A stretch of 64,000 nt of DNA from Salinicoccus cyprini. Its GTDB lineage: Bacteria > Bacillota > Bacilli > Staphylococcales > Salinicoccaceae. Below, one piece after another: positions 10,323 through 19,539 of this stretch (positions within the stretch are counted from its first letter, which is position 1; each line of letters begins with the position of its first letter). The notes below the pieces were generated by a model. That model made no database searches. It was not told the origin of the DNA and was given only the letters and a program-made list of their open reading frames with translations. A program made the position numbers and the translations under genes. The DNA lies in the NCBI RefSeq assembly GCF_007713705.1, contig NZ_VMSJ01000001.1:372001-436000 (forward strand), in the 5' to 3' direction.

Positions 10323-11345
10323 ATGTCAGAACAATATAGAGATGCCGGCGTAGATATAGAAGCAGGATACCAGGCAGTCAACCAGATCAGGACGCATGTC
10401 AAGCGTACGATGCGCAAAGAAGTCATCGGTGGACTCGGCGGCTTTGGTGCCGCATTCGATCTGTCGAAGCTGAATATGAAATCCCCTGTGCTCGTCTCCG
10501 GAACGGATGGTGTCGGTACGAAGCTGAAACTTGCCATCGATCATGACCGTCATACGACGATCGGCATCGATGCTGTCGCAATGTGCGTCAACGATATTCT
10601 GACGACAGGCGCAGAACCGCTCTATTTTCTGGATTATATTGCCGTCAACAGAGTCGTTCCGAAGCACATTGCCGATATCGTCGAAGGGGTAGCGACCGGC
10701 TGTGAAGCTGCAGGCTGTGCACTGATCGGCGGTGAGACGGCCGAAATGGGTGATATGTACGGCCATGGCGAATATGATATTGCCGGCTTCAGTGTCGGTG
10801 CAGTGGAGAAGACGAAGTACATCGATGGCTCACATGCCAAACCGGGCGACCGTATCATCGGCCTGCCTTCAAGCGGCATTCATTCCAATGGCTACAGTCT
10901 GGTCAGAAAATGGCTGGATAACTATTCTGTTGATGTTGAAGATGACCTTGATGGTACACCGATCATCGATCTGCTGATGGCACCGACACGCATCTATGTA
11001 AAAAGCGTGCTTAAAGTCATCGACCGTATCGACGTCAAAGCGATGAGCCATATTACAGGGGGCGGCTTCATTGAAAATATACCGCGTGCATTCCCGGCGG
11101 ATGTCGGCATCGATATCGATGTTTCCGGCGTCAAAGTGCCGAAAGTCATCGAATGGCTGATATCACTCGGTGAAATGGACCGGAATGAAGCCTATAACGT
11201 ATTCAACATGGGTATCGGCTTCATACTGTGTGTCGATCCGGAAGATGTTGATGAGACATTGGAGATTCTGCAGTCGGCTGGAGAATCCCCTGAACTGATC
11301 GGCCAGGTGACCGAAGGAAGCGGTCTTAAGATCCATGGCTATTAG
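10323..11345 (+). CDS. purM: phosphoribosylformylglycinamidine cyclo-ligase (AIR synthetase) PurM
   Basis: PurM closes the imidazole ring of FGAM with ATP. At 340 residues it has the expected length and belongs to the same fold as PurL. Visible motifs are [31 protein letters not shown] near residue 137, and the C-terminal [20 protein letters not shown] precedes the ATG by a few bases, only 1 bp after the purF stop. Confidence 0.96.
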   Translation: MSEQYRDAGVDIEAGYQAVNQIRTHVKRTMRKEVIGGLGGFGAAFDLSKLNMKSPVLVSGTDGVGTKLKLAIDHDRHTTIGIDAVAMCVNDILTTGAEPLYFLDYIAVNRVVPKHIADIVEGVATGCEAAGCALIGGETAEMGDMYGHGEYDIAGFSVGAVEKTKYIDGSHAKPGDRIIGLPSSGIHSNGYSLVRKWLDNYSVDVEDDLDGTPIIDLLMAPTRIYVKSVLKVIDRIDVKAMSHITGGGFIENIPRAFPADVGIDIDVSGVKVPKVIEWLISLGEMDRNEAYNVFNMGIGFILCVDPEDVDETLEILQSAGESPELIGQVTEGSGLKIHGY

Positions 11346-11922
11346 AGTGGCTGTACTCGCTTCAGGTGGCGGTACCAACTTTGAAAATCTGGCACGTCAT
11401 GCGTCTGGGATCGGTATGGAGATTGCCGTACTGATCTCGGATAAGCATGATGCCTTCGCCATTACGCGGGCACAGAATCTCGGCATTCCGCATCACGTAC
11501 ATAGCCGCAAGGACTTCGACCAGAAAGCGGCGCATGAAGCGGCGATACTCGAAACACTGGCGGCACACGATGTTTCCTACGTACTGCTGGCAGGGTTCAT
11601 GCGCATCCTGTCACCGCAGTTCATCGAGACCTATGATCGCCGCATCATCAATCTGCATCCCTCGCTCCTGCCAAGCTTCAAAGGACGCGACGGCATCCGG
11701 GATGCCTATGAATACGGGGTGAAGGTGACGGGTGTGACCATCCATTATGTCGATGCCGGCATCGATACAGGAGAGATCATTGCACAAGTGCCGGTTCTGA
11801 TCGAAGCAGGGGATACATTGGAAGATGTTGAAAAAAAGATCCATGCGGTGGAGTATGCACTCTATCCCGCAGCAATAAAAAAAGTTTTGAAGGAGAGAGA
11901 CGATGAAGAAGGCACTCATTAG
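11335..11922 (+). CDS. purN: phosphoribosylglycinamide formyltransferase PurN
   Basis: PurN transfers the formyl group of 10-formyl-THF to GAR. The 195-residue protein has [15 protein letters not shown] at the N-terminus, [11 protein letters not shown] around residue 85, and the catalytic [12 protein letters not shown], where Asn and His are active-site residues. The later [15 protein letters not shown] holds the family's conserved Asp. It overlaps purM by 11 bp and purH by 20 bp. Confidence 0.96.
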   Translation: MAIRVAVLASGGGTNFENLARHASGIGMEIAVLISDKHDAFAITRAQNLGIPHHVHSRKDFDQKAAHEAAILETLAAHDVSYVLLAGFMRILSPQFIETYDRRIINLHPSLLPSFKGRDGIRDAYEYGVKVTGVTIHYVDAGIDTGEIIAQVPVLIEAGDTLEDVEKKIHAVEYALYPAAIKKVLKERDDEEGTH

Positions 11923-13381
11923 CGTTTCCGATAAGAGAGGACTGGAGCCGTTTGTACGTGGACTGGCGCGCAACGACTTTGAAATCTATTCCACAGGCGG
12001 TACATTGAAAGTCATCGAATCATTTGGTGTGAAGGTGCAGAATGTCAGTGATCTGACAGGATTTGAGGAAATACTCGACGGACGCGTGAAGACGCTCCAT
12101 CCTGCAGTCCATGGGGGCATTCTGGCAGACCGTGACAACAAGGACCATATGGCGGCACTGGATGCACAGGGCATTTCAACCATCGACCTTGTCGCTGTCA
12201 ACCTCTACCCGTTCAAGGAGACGGTGGCAAAAGAAGATGTTTCGGAATCTGAAGCGGTCGAGAATATCGATATCGGCGGACCGACGATGCTCCGTGCGGC
12301 TGCGAAAAACTTCAAGCATGTCACGACCATCGTCTCTCCTGAAGACTACGGCGAGATCATTCAGCGCATCGAATCGAATACGCTTGATGAGGCCTATCGC
12401 CGTTCATTGATGGTCAAGGTTTTCCGTCATACGAACGACTACGACCAGGCGATTGTCAACCACTTCAGCCAGGCTGAAGAGACGCTGCGCTATGGTGAGA
12501 ATCCGCATCAGGCGGCACGTCTCGTCCGGACGACCGAAGATCGCAATACGATACTGAACGCGGATGTCCTTCACGGCAAGGCACTGTCCTACAACAACAT
12601 CCGCGACGCGGATGCTGCGTTCCAGCTGGCCAAGAAGTTCACGATGCCGGTTGCGGTTGCAGTGAAGCATATGAATCCGTGTGGTGTCGGCACAGGCGAA
12701 ACCATCTCGGAAGCATTCAAGAATGCACACGAAGCGGACAGCCAGTCCATCTTCGGCGGCATCGTTGCACTGAACAAGCCGGTCAATCGTGAGACGGCCG
12801 AACAGCTGCATTCCATCTTCCTTGAAGTCATCATTGCGCCTTCCTATGACGAGGCGGCGCTCGAGATCCTGACGCAGAAGAAGAATATCCGTCTGCTTGA
12901 AGCGGACTATCATGAAGACGCGCATGCCGAGGAGTTTGTCAGCGTATCCGGTGGCTATCTCGTCCAGACGCAGGATACCGGCGCACTCGATGAATCCGAT
13001 ATTAAAGTCGTTACCGAAAACAAGCCGTCACGCGATCAGATGGCTGCCATGGCGCTTGCATGGGAAGTATCGAAGCATGTAAAAAGCAATGCGATCGTGC
13101 TGGCGAATGAAAAGCAGACCGTCGGTATCGGTGCCGGCCAGATGAACCGGGTCGGTGCACTCGAGATTGCCATCAACCGTGCACTCGAACTCGGAGAAAA
13201 CGTCGTCATGGCGAGTGATGGCTTCTTCCCGATGCCGGACAGTGTTGAACTGGCGCACGAGAATGGCATCCGGGCAGTCATCCAGCCGGGCGGATCGAAA
13301 CGCGATCAGGAATCCATCGATTTCTGCAACGAAAATGGCATGTCGATGGTGTTTACAGGCATGAGGCATTTCAAGCACTAG
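11903..13381 (+). CDS. purH: bifunctional AICAR transformylase / IMP cyclohydrolase PurH
   Basis: PurH carries out the last two steps to IMP. The 492 residues comprise an N-terminal cyclohydrolase domain ([37 protein letters not shown]) and a C-terminal transformylase domain ([22 protein letters not shown] with the catalytic Lys-His, and [12 protein letters not shown] near the end). A small hairpin with a T-rich tail separates it from purD. Confidence 0.97.
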   Translation: MKKALISVSDKRGLEPFVRGLARNDFEIYSTGGTLKVIESFGVKVQNVSDLTGFEEILDGRVKTLHPAVHGGILADRDNKDHMAALDAQGISTIDLVAVNLYPFKETVAKEDVSESEAVENIDIGGPTMLRAAAKNFKHVTTIVSPEDYGEIIQRIESNTLDEAYRRSLMVKVFRHTNDYDQAIVNHFSQAEETLRYGENPHQAARLVRTTEDRNTILNADVLHGKALSYNNIRDADAAFQLAKKFTMPVAVAVKHMNPCGVGTGETISEAFKNAHEADSQSIFGGIVALNKPVNRETAEQLHSIFLEVIIAPSYDEAALEILTQKKNIRLLEADYHEDAHAEEFVSVSGGYLVQTQDTGALDESDIKVVTENKPSRDQMAAMALAWEVSKHVKSNAIVLANEKQTVGIGAGQMNRVGALEIAINRALELGENVVMASDGFFPMPDSVELAHENGIRAVIQPGGSKRDQESIDFCNENGMSMVFTGMRHFKH

Positions 13382-13388
13382 AGATATG

Positions 13389-13418
13389 AGCCGGAGAGAT
13401 CCGGCTATTTTATTTTTG
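13389..13418 (+). terminator. hairpin with T-rich tail between purH and purD
   Basis: AGCCGG (13389-13394), a 6-nt loop and CCGGCT (13401-13406) are followed by ATTTTATTTTTG. The stem is short but GC-rich. It could be a partial terminator or an mRNA processing or stability point that lowers purD relative to the upstream genes. The purD Shine-Dalgarno lies just after it. Confidence 0.5.
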
Positions 13419-13439
13419 AAAATGAAGGGAGCAGTCAAG

Positions 13440-14684
13440 ATGAATGTTGCAGTAATCGGCGGCGGGGGCAGGGAGCATGCCCTGGCGAGAAAACTCGCGC
13501 AGTCCGATCGTATTGAAACGGTCTATGCAATTCCTGGAAATGATGGCATGCGCGATGTCGCGGAAGTCGTCCCTGAAATCGGGGAGACCGACTTCGAGAA
13601 GATAGCAGCACTATGCACCAGCAAGCAGGTGGCGTGGGTGGTCGTCGGACCGGAAGCGCCGCTCAGCGAGGGCATTGCAGACTACCTTGAAGGACGGGGC
13701 ATCAAAGTTTTCGGTCCGAGAAAAGAGGAGGCGAAGATCGAATCCTCGAAAGCCTTCACTAAAGATATCATGGAGAAGTATGATATACCGACTGCACGAT
13801 ATAAGGCATTTACAGATTATGACGCTGCGTACAGCTACATAGAATCCGTCGGCGCACCGATCGTTCTGAAAAAGGATGGACTGGCTGCCGGCAAGGGTGT
13901 CATCGTGGCGACCGATATGGACGAGGCGCTTGCAGGGCTTGACGCCCTGATGGCGGATTCCGATGCACCGATCGTCATCGAGGAGTTTCTGGAAGGGGAG
14001 GAGTTTTCCCTGATGGTACTCGTCAATGGCGACTACACGCATTCATTCGAAATCATCGCGCAGGACCATAAGCGTGCATTCGATAATGATGAAGGGCCGA
14101 ATACCGGCGGCATGGGGGCATATGCGCCGGTCAGGCATATTCCTGAAAGTGTGAGACAGGAAGCAGTGGACCAGATCGTGGGGCCGATGGCTCGAGCCAT
14201 GGTCTCTGAAGGGCTGGACTACTTCGGGGTACTGTATCTCGGCGCCATCGTCACGGACAAAGGGGTCAAGACCATCGAGTTCAATGCGCGCTTCGGCGAT
14301 CCGGAAGCACAGATCCTCCTATCCCTGATGGAGGATGATCTTGTTGACGTACTTGAGAAGGTGGACAGGAAAGAGGCGTTCACGCTGACGTTTTCGCCCC
14401 GCTACCAGGTCGGCGTCATGCTGGCGAGCGCCGGCTATCCGGGTTCCTATGACAAGGGGCATACCATCGATTTTGAAGCAGTACGCGAGAAAAGCTTCGT
14501 CAGCGGGCTCAAGCAGGAGAATGAGGGTTGGGTGACGGCTGGCGGCAGGGTACTGCTTGTGACAGGCGAGGGCGAAACGATAGAATCAGCAATCGATTCG
14601 GCCTACCACAACGTCGATCAGGTGAAATTCAACGAAGGCGAAGTTTTCATCCGCCGGGATATCGGCCGTCACGCTCTGAAATAA
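13440..14684 (+). CDS. purD: phosphoribosylamine-glycine ligase (GAR synthetase) PurD
   Basis: PurD is an ATP-grasp enzyme joining phosphoribosylamine and glycine. The 414-residue protein begins MNVAVIGGGGREHALARKL, and the ATP-grasp core shows KKDGLAAGKGV, GPNTGGMGAYAP and EFNARFGDPEAQ with metal ligands Glu and Asn. An in-frame ATG at 13386 is discounted because ATG 13440 has GAAGGGAG about 8 nt upstream and matches the family start. Last gene of the pur operon. Confidence 0.96.
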   Translation: MNVAVIGGGGREHALARKLAQSDRIETVYAIPGNDGMRDVAEVVPEIGETDFEKIAALCTSKQVAWVVVGPEAPLSEGIADYLEGRGIKVFGPRKEEAKIESSKAFTKDIMEKYDIPTARYKAFTDYDAAYSYIESVGAPIVLKKDGLAAGKGVIVATDMDEALAGLDALMADSDAPIVIEEFLEGEEFSLMVLVNGDYTHSFEIIAQDHKRAFDNDEGPNTGGMGAYAPVRHIPESVRQEAVDQIVGPMARAMVSEGLDYFGVLYLGAIVTDKGVKTIEFNARFGDPEAQILLSLMEDDLVDVLEKVDRKEAFTLTFSPRYQVGVMLASAGYPGSYDKGHTIDFEAVREKSFVSGLKQENEGWVTAGGRVLLVTGEGETIESAIDSAYHNVDQVKFNEGEVFIRRDIGRHALK

Positions 14685-14700
14685 TTGAACGGATCAACAA

Positions 14701-14735
14701 AAAATGCGTTGCCAGAAAAACTGGCAACGCATTTT
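14701..14735. terminator. bidirectional terminator between purD and the acidic repeat gene
   Basis: AAAATGCGTTGCCAG (14701-14715), loop AAAAA, CTGGCAACGCATTTT (14721-14735): a perfect 15-bp stem with A/T flanks on both sides. It serves the purine operon and the convergent minus-strand gene. Confidence 0.9.
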
Positions 14736-14738
14736 CCA

Positions 14739-15029
14739 TTATTCGAATGAATCCTGAATTTCCTCTTCGGTCTTTTCAGAACCGGACGCATCGCTTTCCT
14801 TATCCTTGCCCTTGTCGACTTTTCTGTCTGCTTCAGTATCGATATCTTCTGCTGGATTTTCTTTAGTACGTGCTTCCTTTGCTGCATCCTTCATGTCGGA
14901 CTGCTTGTCTTTGCTGTTGTTGTCACCATCTCGATCCGCTTCGGTATCCATGCCTTCCTGCGGATTTTCCTTCGTTGGTGCGTTCTGTTCCTGTGTCTTT
15001 TCTTCTTGTTCTTTATCGTTGAAATTCAC
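14739..15029 (-). CDS. small acidic, hydrophilic internal-repeat protein
   Basis: This 96-residue protein is almost entirely D, E, K, N, Q, S and T, with no hydrophobic core or signal peptide, and is probably disordered. It contains two imperfect repeats of about 30 residues, each with TKENP, then DTEADR, then DK-SD. It starts with GTG at 15029, preceded on the minus strand by AGGAG at good distance. Its upstream region carries a sequence matching the sigma-B consensus (15100-15125). The function is unknown; such proteins are often stress- or osmotically induced, which is only an inference here. Confidence 0.75.
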   Translation of the reverse strand: MNFNDKEQEEKTQEQNAPTKENPQEGMDTEADRDGDNNSKDKQSDMKDAAKEARTKENPAEDIDTEADRKVDKGKDKESDASGSEKTEEEIQDSFE

Positions 15030-15099
15030 TTCAAATCACTCCTGTTATAACTGTTTTGATATCACATATTATTATTTCTTATCTGCTGTTAGTTGAGAA

Positions 15100-15125
15100 A
15101 TACCCCGCACTTTGGACCATTAAAC
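15100..15125 (-). promoter_or_regulatory. candidate sigma-B promoter of the acidic repeat gene
   Basis: On the minus strand GTTTAA (15125-15120), 14 nt, GGGTAT (15105-15100). This equals the staphylococcal/bacillar sigma-B consensus GWTTAW-N12-15-GGGWAT without mismatch. It lies about 70 bp before the GTG start. Confidence 0.7.
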
Positions 15126-15214
15126 AAAATAAAGGATATTTATTTTTGATGAAAAGGGGATTCGGTGCATTCAACCACTAAATCCTCTATAATGGGAAGG
15201 GATATTGAGGTGAA

Positions 15215-16435
15215 ATGAAAATGAAATGGTTGAAACAGCAAAGTGAAGTGATCATAAGCATTCTTCTCGGAGTGTTTTTTGTCATATCAGGATTGTTCAT
15301 CCTGTTCAACACAGGCAGGATCAGAGGAGAGGCATTGGAAATTTCCAGGATCGAAACGTTCTTCGATCTGTTCAATGCGTTCTTTGTGGAAGTCATCAAT
15401 ATACTCGGCATCGTCATCGGCGGTTTTCCGATCATCGCCGGCATTCTGCTCATCCTGTTTGGAGCCGGCATGTTCAAGGTGGCGCAGCTCATCCGGCGGA
15501 CGACGGAATTCGATACAGGTCTTTCTCTTTTCTTTCTTGGTCTTTCGTTCGTCCTGTTCCTGGTGACGACATTACTGATGTTCCAGGTGTACGGCTGGTT
15601 TGCACTGTTCTTCATGCTTGCCTTCATTGTCCATATGCTCTACAGCATCTTCAACGAGCATCTGGATCCGAGGCACCGCAAGGAGCACTATATGGTCATC
15701 CTGTTCTTCTATGGACTGGCCTACTTCTTTACGCAGAATGCAGTGTACTCGAATATAGAAACGACACTGTCACCGACTGATGTCCTGTCGATCGACATGT
15801 TCTTTGCGATCATCTGGGTGCTGTCACTGATGGCGCTATGGGTGGGTGTATTCCTGTCGAAATCGAAAAACCTGCTTAAGAAACCGAAGAAGGGGGATGC
15901 GGCGACGCTTTCCAGACAACACAAGCGGCGCAGTCTGCATCCGGATGAATATCTCAAATTTTCAAAACATCTCTACGATATGCGCAGTGGACTGCTGCAC
16001 AAAGTGAAGACGTTCATGGAAGTCGAGTTTCCATCATGGCTCAGGCCGAACTATATCGAGCTGCTGCTCGGTGCACTCGTTCTGATCTTCATCCTGATCG
16101 AGTTCAATAACAGGCAGGGTGTCTTTACGGAAGGGTATTTCAATCTGTCGGATATGCAGTATATATACGAATGGGTGAACTTGTTCCTATCCTTGGCACT
16201 TGCGGTCGCCTATCTATTTACAACATTCTTCAACATGACCCAGAACAGGTTCTACAACAGGCAGATGATCTTCATCACCGCCCTATGGCTCAAAGTGACG
16301 GTCAGCCTGTATATTACGGTATTCAAGGATGTGGAGCTGTCGCTCTTCATACTGCCGTTCAATATTCTTCTCGTCCTGCTGACAACACCGCTTCTGATCA
16401 TCAGCATATTCAAGGAATTCGATAAGGGGAGATAG
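15215..16435 (+). CDS. polytopic membrane protein of unknown function
   Basis: A 406-residue protein with about ten hydrophobic helices. Several lie in the first half (e.g. residues 12-30 and 62-84). A basic cytoplasmic loop around residues 214-240 (KSKNLLKKPKKG, RQHKRRS) follows, and the rest lie after residue 275. I do not recognise a family or motif. It begins ATGAAAATGAAATGG after TTGAGGTGA; the second ATG (15221) is a possible start. The 3' end is 3 bp from hutG, so the two are probably cotranscribed with the following methyltransferase gene. Confidence 0.75.
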   Translation: MKMKWLKQQSEVIISILLGVFFVISGLFILFNTGRIRGEALEISRIETFFDLFNAFFVEVINILGIVIGGFPIIAGILLILFGAGMFKVAQLIRRTTEFDTGLSLFFLGLSFVLFLVTTLLMFQVYGWFALFFMLAFIVHMLYSIFNEHLDPRHRKEHYMVILFFYGLAYFFTQNAVYSNIETTLSPTDVLSIDMFFAIIWVLSLMALWVGVFLSKSKNLLKKPKKGDAATLSRQHKRRSLHPDEYLKFSKHLYDMRSGLLHKVKTFMEVEFPSWLRPNYIELLLGALVLIFILIEFNNRQGVFTEGYFNLSDMQYIYEWVNLFLSLALAVAYLFTTFFNMTQNRFYNRQMIFITALWLKVTVSLYITVFKDVELSLFILPFNILLVLLTTPLLIISIFKEFDKGR

Positions 16436-16438
16436 GTT

Positions 16439-17344
16439 ATGAAGAAAATTGAACATCACGACTACTCGGGCAGGGTGGATGACCCCGCCGTCAAGGAGCG
16501 GCTCCACCAGGTCATAGAAAAGTGGGATGCCAGTACGCCTGCAGGTGCACCGGTATTCATCGGCTTTCGTTCGGAAGAAGGGGTGAAGCGGAATAAAGGC
16601 CGCCCTGGTGCCTACGATGGCCCGGTCGCTGTACGGCAGAAAATCGCATCGATGCCCTACGAAAAACCGGTATTCGACTACGGCAGCATTATCGGGGATG
16701 AAGAACTGGAAGCATCACAGGCGGCTCTTGGACAAAGCGTGGCCGAAGTGCTGTCGAATGATCAGTTTCCGCTCATCATCGGTGGCGGACATGAAACGCT
16801 GTATGGGCACTACCTTGGAGTACGGCAGGCATTTCCGGATAGTAGGCTCGCTGTCGTCAACTTCGATGCACACTTTGACCTCAGGGATGAGCGGCCGTCA
16901 TCGGGAACGATGTTCCATCAGATCCTCTCCGGTGACCCGAATGTCGACTACTACGTTTTCGGAATCCAGGCTTCCGGGAACACACGGACACTGTTTGAGA
17001 CGGCAGACCGTTTCGGCGTCAAGTATGCATCGATGAATGAAGTGCGGCAGACGGATGTCTATACCCGGGCACTTCGGTCGCTCAGGGAATATGATGCAGT
17101 ATTTGCGACGCTGTGCATGGACTCAGTCCAGCAGAGTGTGGCGCCGGGCACGAGCGCACCTGCGCAGAACGGCTATACGTCCCAGGAAATCCATGATATG
17201 GTGGCACAGCTTGCAAAACTCCGGAATCTGACAAGCTTCGACATCAGCGAGGTGGCACCTTCACTTGATATCGATGGCCGGACGAGCAGTCTGGCAGCAA
17301 GCCTATTCCATAGTTTCATGACAGAAAGGGAGACATTCCAATGA
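16439..17344 (+). CDS. hutG: formimidoylglutamase (arginase/ureohydrolase family)
   Basis: The 301-residue protein belongs to the Mn2+-dependent ureohydrolases. Metal-ligand motifs are GGGHE near residue 118, NFDAHFDLRD near residue 142, and TLCMD near residue 223 followed by APGTSAPAQNG. The TLCMD...APG(V/T)SAP segment resembles the S. aureus HutG form rather than arginase or agmatinase. The reaction is N-formimidoyl-L-glutamate to glutamate and formamide, the last step of one histidine degradation route. No other hut gene is in the window. It ends in an ATGA overlap with the next gene. Confidence 0.8.
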   Translation: MKKIEHHDYSGRVDDPAVKERLHQVIEKWDASTPAGAPVFIGFRSEEGVKRNKGRPGAYDGPVAVRQKIASMPYEKPVFDYGSIIGDEELEASQAALGQSVAEVLSNDQFPLIIGGGHETLYGHYLGVRQAFPDSRLAVVNFDAHFDLRDERPSSGTMFHQILSGDPNVDYYVFGIQASGNTRTLFETADRFGVKYASMNEVRQTDVYTRALRSLREYDAVFATLCMDSVQQSVAPGTSAPAQNGYTSQEIHDMVAQLAKLRNLTSFDISEVAPSLDIDGRTSSLAASLFHSFMTERETFQ

Positions 17345-18519
17345 ATACGATACAATTGAAAAAAGGCCATGAACGGCCATACATGAATGGTCAGCTGAAT
17401 ATCGACAGAGATGACCTGAGTGATGATACTTTTCTGAAGGACGGTGAGATTGTCAGGGTCGAAGATCCATTCGGCAAGCTGATCGGCATCGCCATGCTGA
17501 GCTTCGAGCAGAAGACAAGAGGCTGGATACTGACCCATGATGAACAGGAGACGATTGATGATACATTCATCGTAAAGCGCATCAGGGAGGCGGTGGAGAA
17601 GCGGACACCACTGTACAACCAAACCGATACGACCGCCTTTCGTCTATTCAATGAGATCGGTGATGGCATCGGCGGACTCACTGTCGACAATTATGATGAC
17701 CATCTGCTCATCACTTTCTACTCCCGCGGCATCTACAAGATCCGTGATCTCATCATCAAGACACTGATGGTCGAACTCAACCCGGATTCCATCACGGAGC
17801 AGACACGATTCAGCGATCAGGGCAAAATGGAAGTGAAGAATCGCCAAGTGACAGGCAATGTCGAGTTTCCGATCACCGTGCTCGAGTCAGGCGTGACCTA
17901 CAGCGTGCATCTCGACGAAGGTCCGATGACCCGGCTGTTCCTGGATCAGCGGGAGACACGTAAAGCACTGGAGCAGAATCCATATCATGCAAAGTCCTTC
18001 CTTAATATGTTTGCCTACAGCGGGACATTTTCCATTGCGGCGCGTAAGGGCGGCATGATGACGACAAGTGTCGATCTGGCAAAGCGGAGCCGCGAACTGA
18101 TTACAGAAAACTTCAATGCAAACAACCTGTCCACCGATGGACAGAACATCTATATAATGGAAGCATTCGAATATCTGGGCTATGCGGCAAGAAACAGGCA
18201 TCACTTCGACGTAATACTGATGGATCCGCCAAGCTTTGCCCGTTCCGGAAAGAAAGTATTCAAAGTCGAACGCGACTTTCCAAAGCTGATCAGGGCAGCG
18301 CTCGAAATACTGAAACCGGATGGGCATCTGATACTTAGCCAGAACCTCGAAAGCGCTACGCTGAACCAGTTCAAAAAGCAGATCGACAGGACGCTTGCAG
18401 AAGCGGGACGGTCGTATACGCTTACTGATGTCAAAGGACTGCCGAAAGACTTTCCGACAGTGAAGGGCTATAGGAACGGCAAGTACCTCAAAGTGGTCAC
18501 TGTACAGATCCACGGCTAG
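17341..18519 (+). CDS. class I SAM-dependent rRNA large-subunit methyltransferase, RlmI-like (PUA + RFM fold)
   Basis: The 392-residue protein has an N-terminal PUA-like RNA-binding domain (about residues 5-75), a linker domain, and a C-terminal methyltransferase. The SAM motif is FLNMFAYSGTFSIAA (about 220-234) and the catalytic-loop motif is MDPPSFAR (294-301). This arrangement is that of RlmI/YccW, which makes 5-methylcytosine in 23S rRNA; the target base here is not established. The catalytic Cys expected in RlmI-type m5C enzymes was not located, so the exact reaction is open. Translation is probably coupled to hutG by the ATGA overlap. Confidence 0.8.
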   Translation: MNTIQLKKGHERPYMNGQLNIDRDDLSDDTFLKDGEIVRVEDPFGKLIGIAMLSFEQKTRGWILTHDEQETIDDTFIVKRIREAVEKRTPLYNQTDTTAFRLFNEIGDGIGGLTVDNYDDHLLITFYSRGIYKIRDLIIKTLMVELNPDSITEQTRFSDQGKMEVKNRQVTGNVEFPITVLESGVTYSVHLDEGPMTRLFLDQRETRKALEQNPYHAKSFLNMFAYSGTFSIAARKGGMMTTSVDLAKRSRELITENFNANNLSTDGQNIYIMEAFEYLGYAARNRHHFDVILMDPPSFARSGKKVFKVERDFPKLIRAALEILKPDGHLILSQNLESATLNQFKKQIDRTLAEAGRSYTLTDVKGLPKDFPTVKGYRNGKYLKVVTVQIHG

Positions 18520-18525
18520 AAATCT

Positions 18526-18551
18526 GATTATCATCAGGTGACAATGGGTAT
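18526..18551 (+). promoter_or_regulatory. candidate sigma-B promoter of the DUF697-like gene
   Basis: GATTAT (18526-18531), 14 nt, GGGTAT (18546-18551). It fits the sigma-B consensus GWTTAW-N12-15-GGGWAT exactly and is placed 45 bp before the ATG at 18597. Confidence 0.55.
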
Positions 18552-18596
18552 ACTTAAACGACAACACTCAAATTCTAATACAAAGGAGTTTTGGCA

Positions 18597-19052
18597 ATGG
18601 GTGCCCAACCGCTCACTGAAAATGAAATACAGATGAAGGAACAGGAAGCGCGCGAAATGGTCAACAAGAAAGCATTGTATTCCTCGATTGCCGCTGTGCT
18701 GCCGATTCCACTGCTTGATATTGGTACGGACATGAAGCTGATGAAAGACATCAGACAAGAGGCGGAAAAGATTTTCGAACTCGACCACAGCCAGGTGAAT
18801 GAACTTTCCGATGACCTGATGAACCGGGCGCTTGTCATGGCGACAAGCATGGGCAGCGAATTCATCGGCCGCAACGCATCCAAGGTTCTATTCAAAGGTG
18901 CAGCGAAAAATTCCAAGGTGGCCAAGTTCGGAATTGCCCCGCTCGCAACGAATGCACTTGGTGCAGGAGTCAGCTATATGCTGATGAAGAAGCTCGGACA
19001 TGATTATGTGGACAGATGTGCAGAAGCAGCCAGAAACCAGACAGTTTCATAA
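18597..19052 (+). CDS. DUF697/YcjF-like small membrane-associated protein
   Basis: A 151-residue protein with an amphipathic N-terminus, then KKALYSSIAAVLPIPLLDIGTDMKLMKDI, which resembles the hydrophobic hairpin of DUF697 proteins. A charged middle and a second weakly hydrophobic segment (FGIAPLATNALGAGVSYMLM) follow. The family is tentative and the function is unknown. The start is ATG 18597 with AAGGAG 9 nt upstream; TTG 18591 is in frame but too close to the RBS. It stands alone between a sigma-B-like promoter and a terminator. Confidence 0.65.
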   Translation: MGAQPLTENEIQMKEQEAREMVNKKALYSSIAAVLPIPLLDIGTDMKLMKDIRQEAEKIFELDHSQVNELSDDLMNRALVMATSMGSEFIGRNASKVLFKGAAKNSKVAKFGIAPLATNALGAGVSYMLMKKLGHDYVDRCAEAARNQTVS

Positions 19053-19058
19053 ATGATG

Positions 19059-19092
19059 CCCTTTCGGACAGCTGTTCCGAAAGGGTCTTTTA
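19059..19092 (+). terminator. rho-independent terminator
   Basis: CCCTTTCGGA (19059-19068), 7-nt loop, TCCGAAAGGG (19076-19085), then TCTTTTATTT. It ends the DUF697-like transcript before the ptsHI promoter. Confidence 0.85.
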
Positions 19093-19202
19093 TTTCTCGC
19101 TGATGTACATTCATGTGTCCGAAATGTGTCCTGGATGGGCCGGATGGTGAAAAAGTTTACGCCATGATTGATGGTGGTATATTAGAATATCGTTGGCATA
19201 CA

Positions 19203-19211
19203 TGGTATAAT
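19203..19211 (+). promoter_or_regulatory. ptsHI promoter, extended -10
   Basis: TGGTATAAT (19203-19211) is a consensus extended -10 element. No good -35 is visible at 17 bp, which is usual for extended -10 promoters. It lies about 60 bp before ptsH. Confidence 0.5.
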
Positions 19212-19272
19212 GTTGCTAAACATGTGTGCTTATCATGTAATATTATAACGCATTCAAAAGGAGACTAACGCA

Positions 19273-19539
19273 ATGGAACAAAAATCTTATCTCATTACAG
19301 ACGAAACAGGAATTCACGCAAGACCAGCAACAATTCTCGTACAGACAGCATCCAAATATGATGCTGACATCCAGCTCGAATACAACAGTAAAAAGGTGAA
19401 TCTGAAATCCATCATGGGCGTTATGTCACTTGGTGTAGGCAAGGACTCTGAAGTGACGGTCTATGCTGAAGGCAAAGATGAAACTGAGGCTATTGAAGCG
19501 ATTACTGAAACACTGTCCAAAGAAGGATTGACCGACTGA
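19273..19539 (+). CDS. ptsH: phosphocarrier protein HPr
   Basis: HPr carries phosphate from enzyme I to the sugar-specific EIIA domains. The 88-residue protein has His15 in GIHARPAT and Ser46 in [12 protein letters not shown]. Ser46 is the site phosphorylated by HPr kinase, which makes P-Ser-HPr the CcpA corepressor. AAAAGGAG precedes the ATG. The stop overlaps the ptsI start by one base. Confidence 0.98.
   Translation: MEQKSYLITDETGIHARPATILVQTASKYDADIQLEYNSKKVNLKSIMGVMSLGVGKDSEVTVYAEGKDETEAIEAITETLSKEGLTD

Noticed and set aside
16439-17344. Loss of a metal-binding Asp in the ureohydrolase (TLCMD instead of SxDxD)
   Set aside because: The S. aureus HutG recalled for comparison also has Cys at this place (TICMD), so it is a family trait, not damage.
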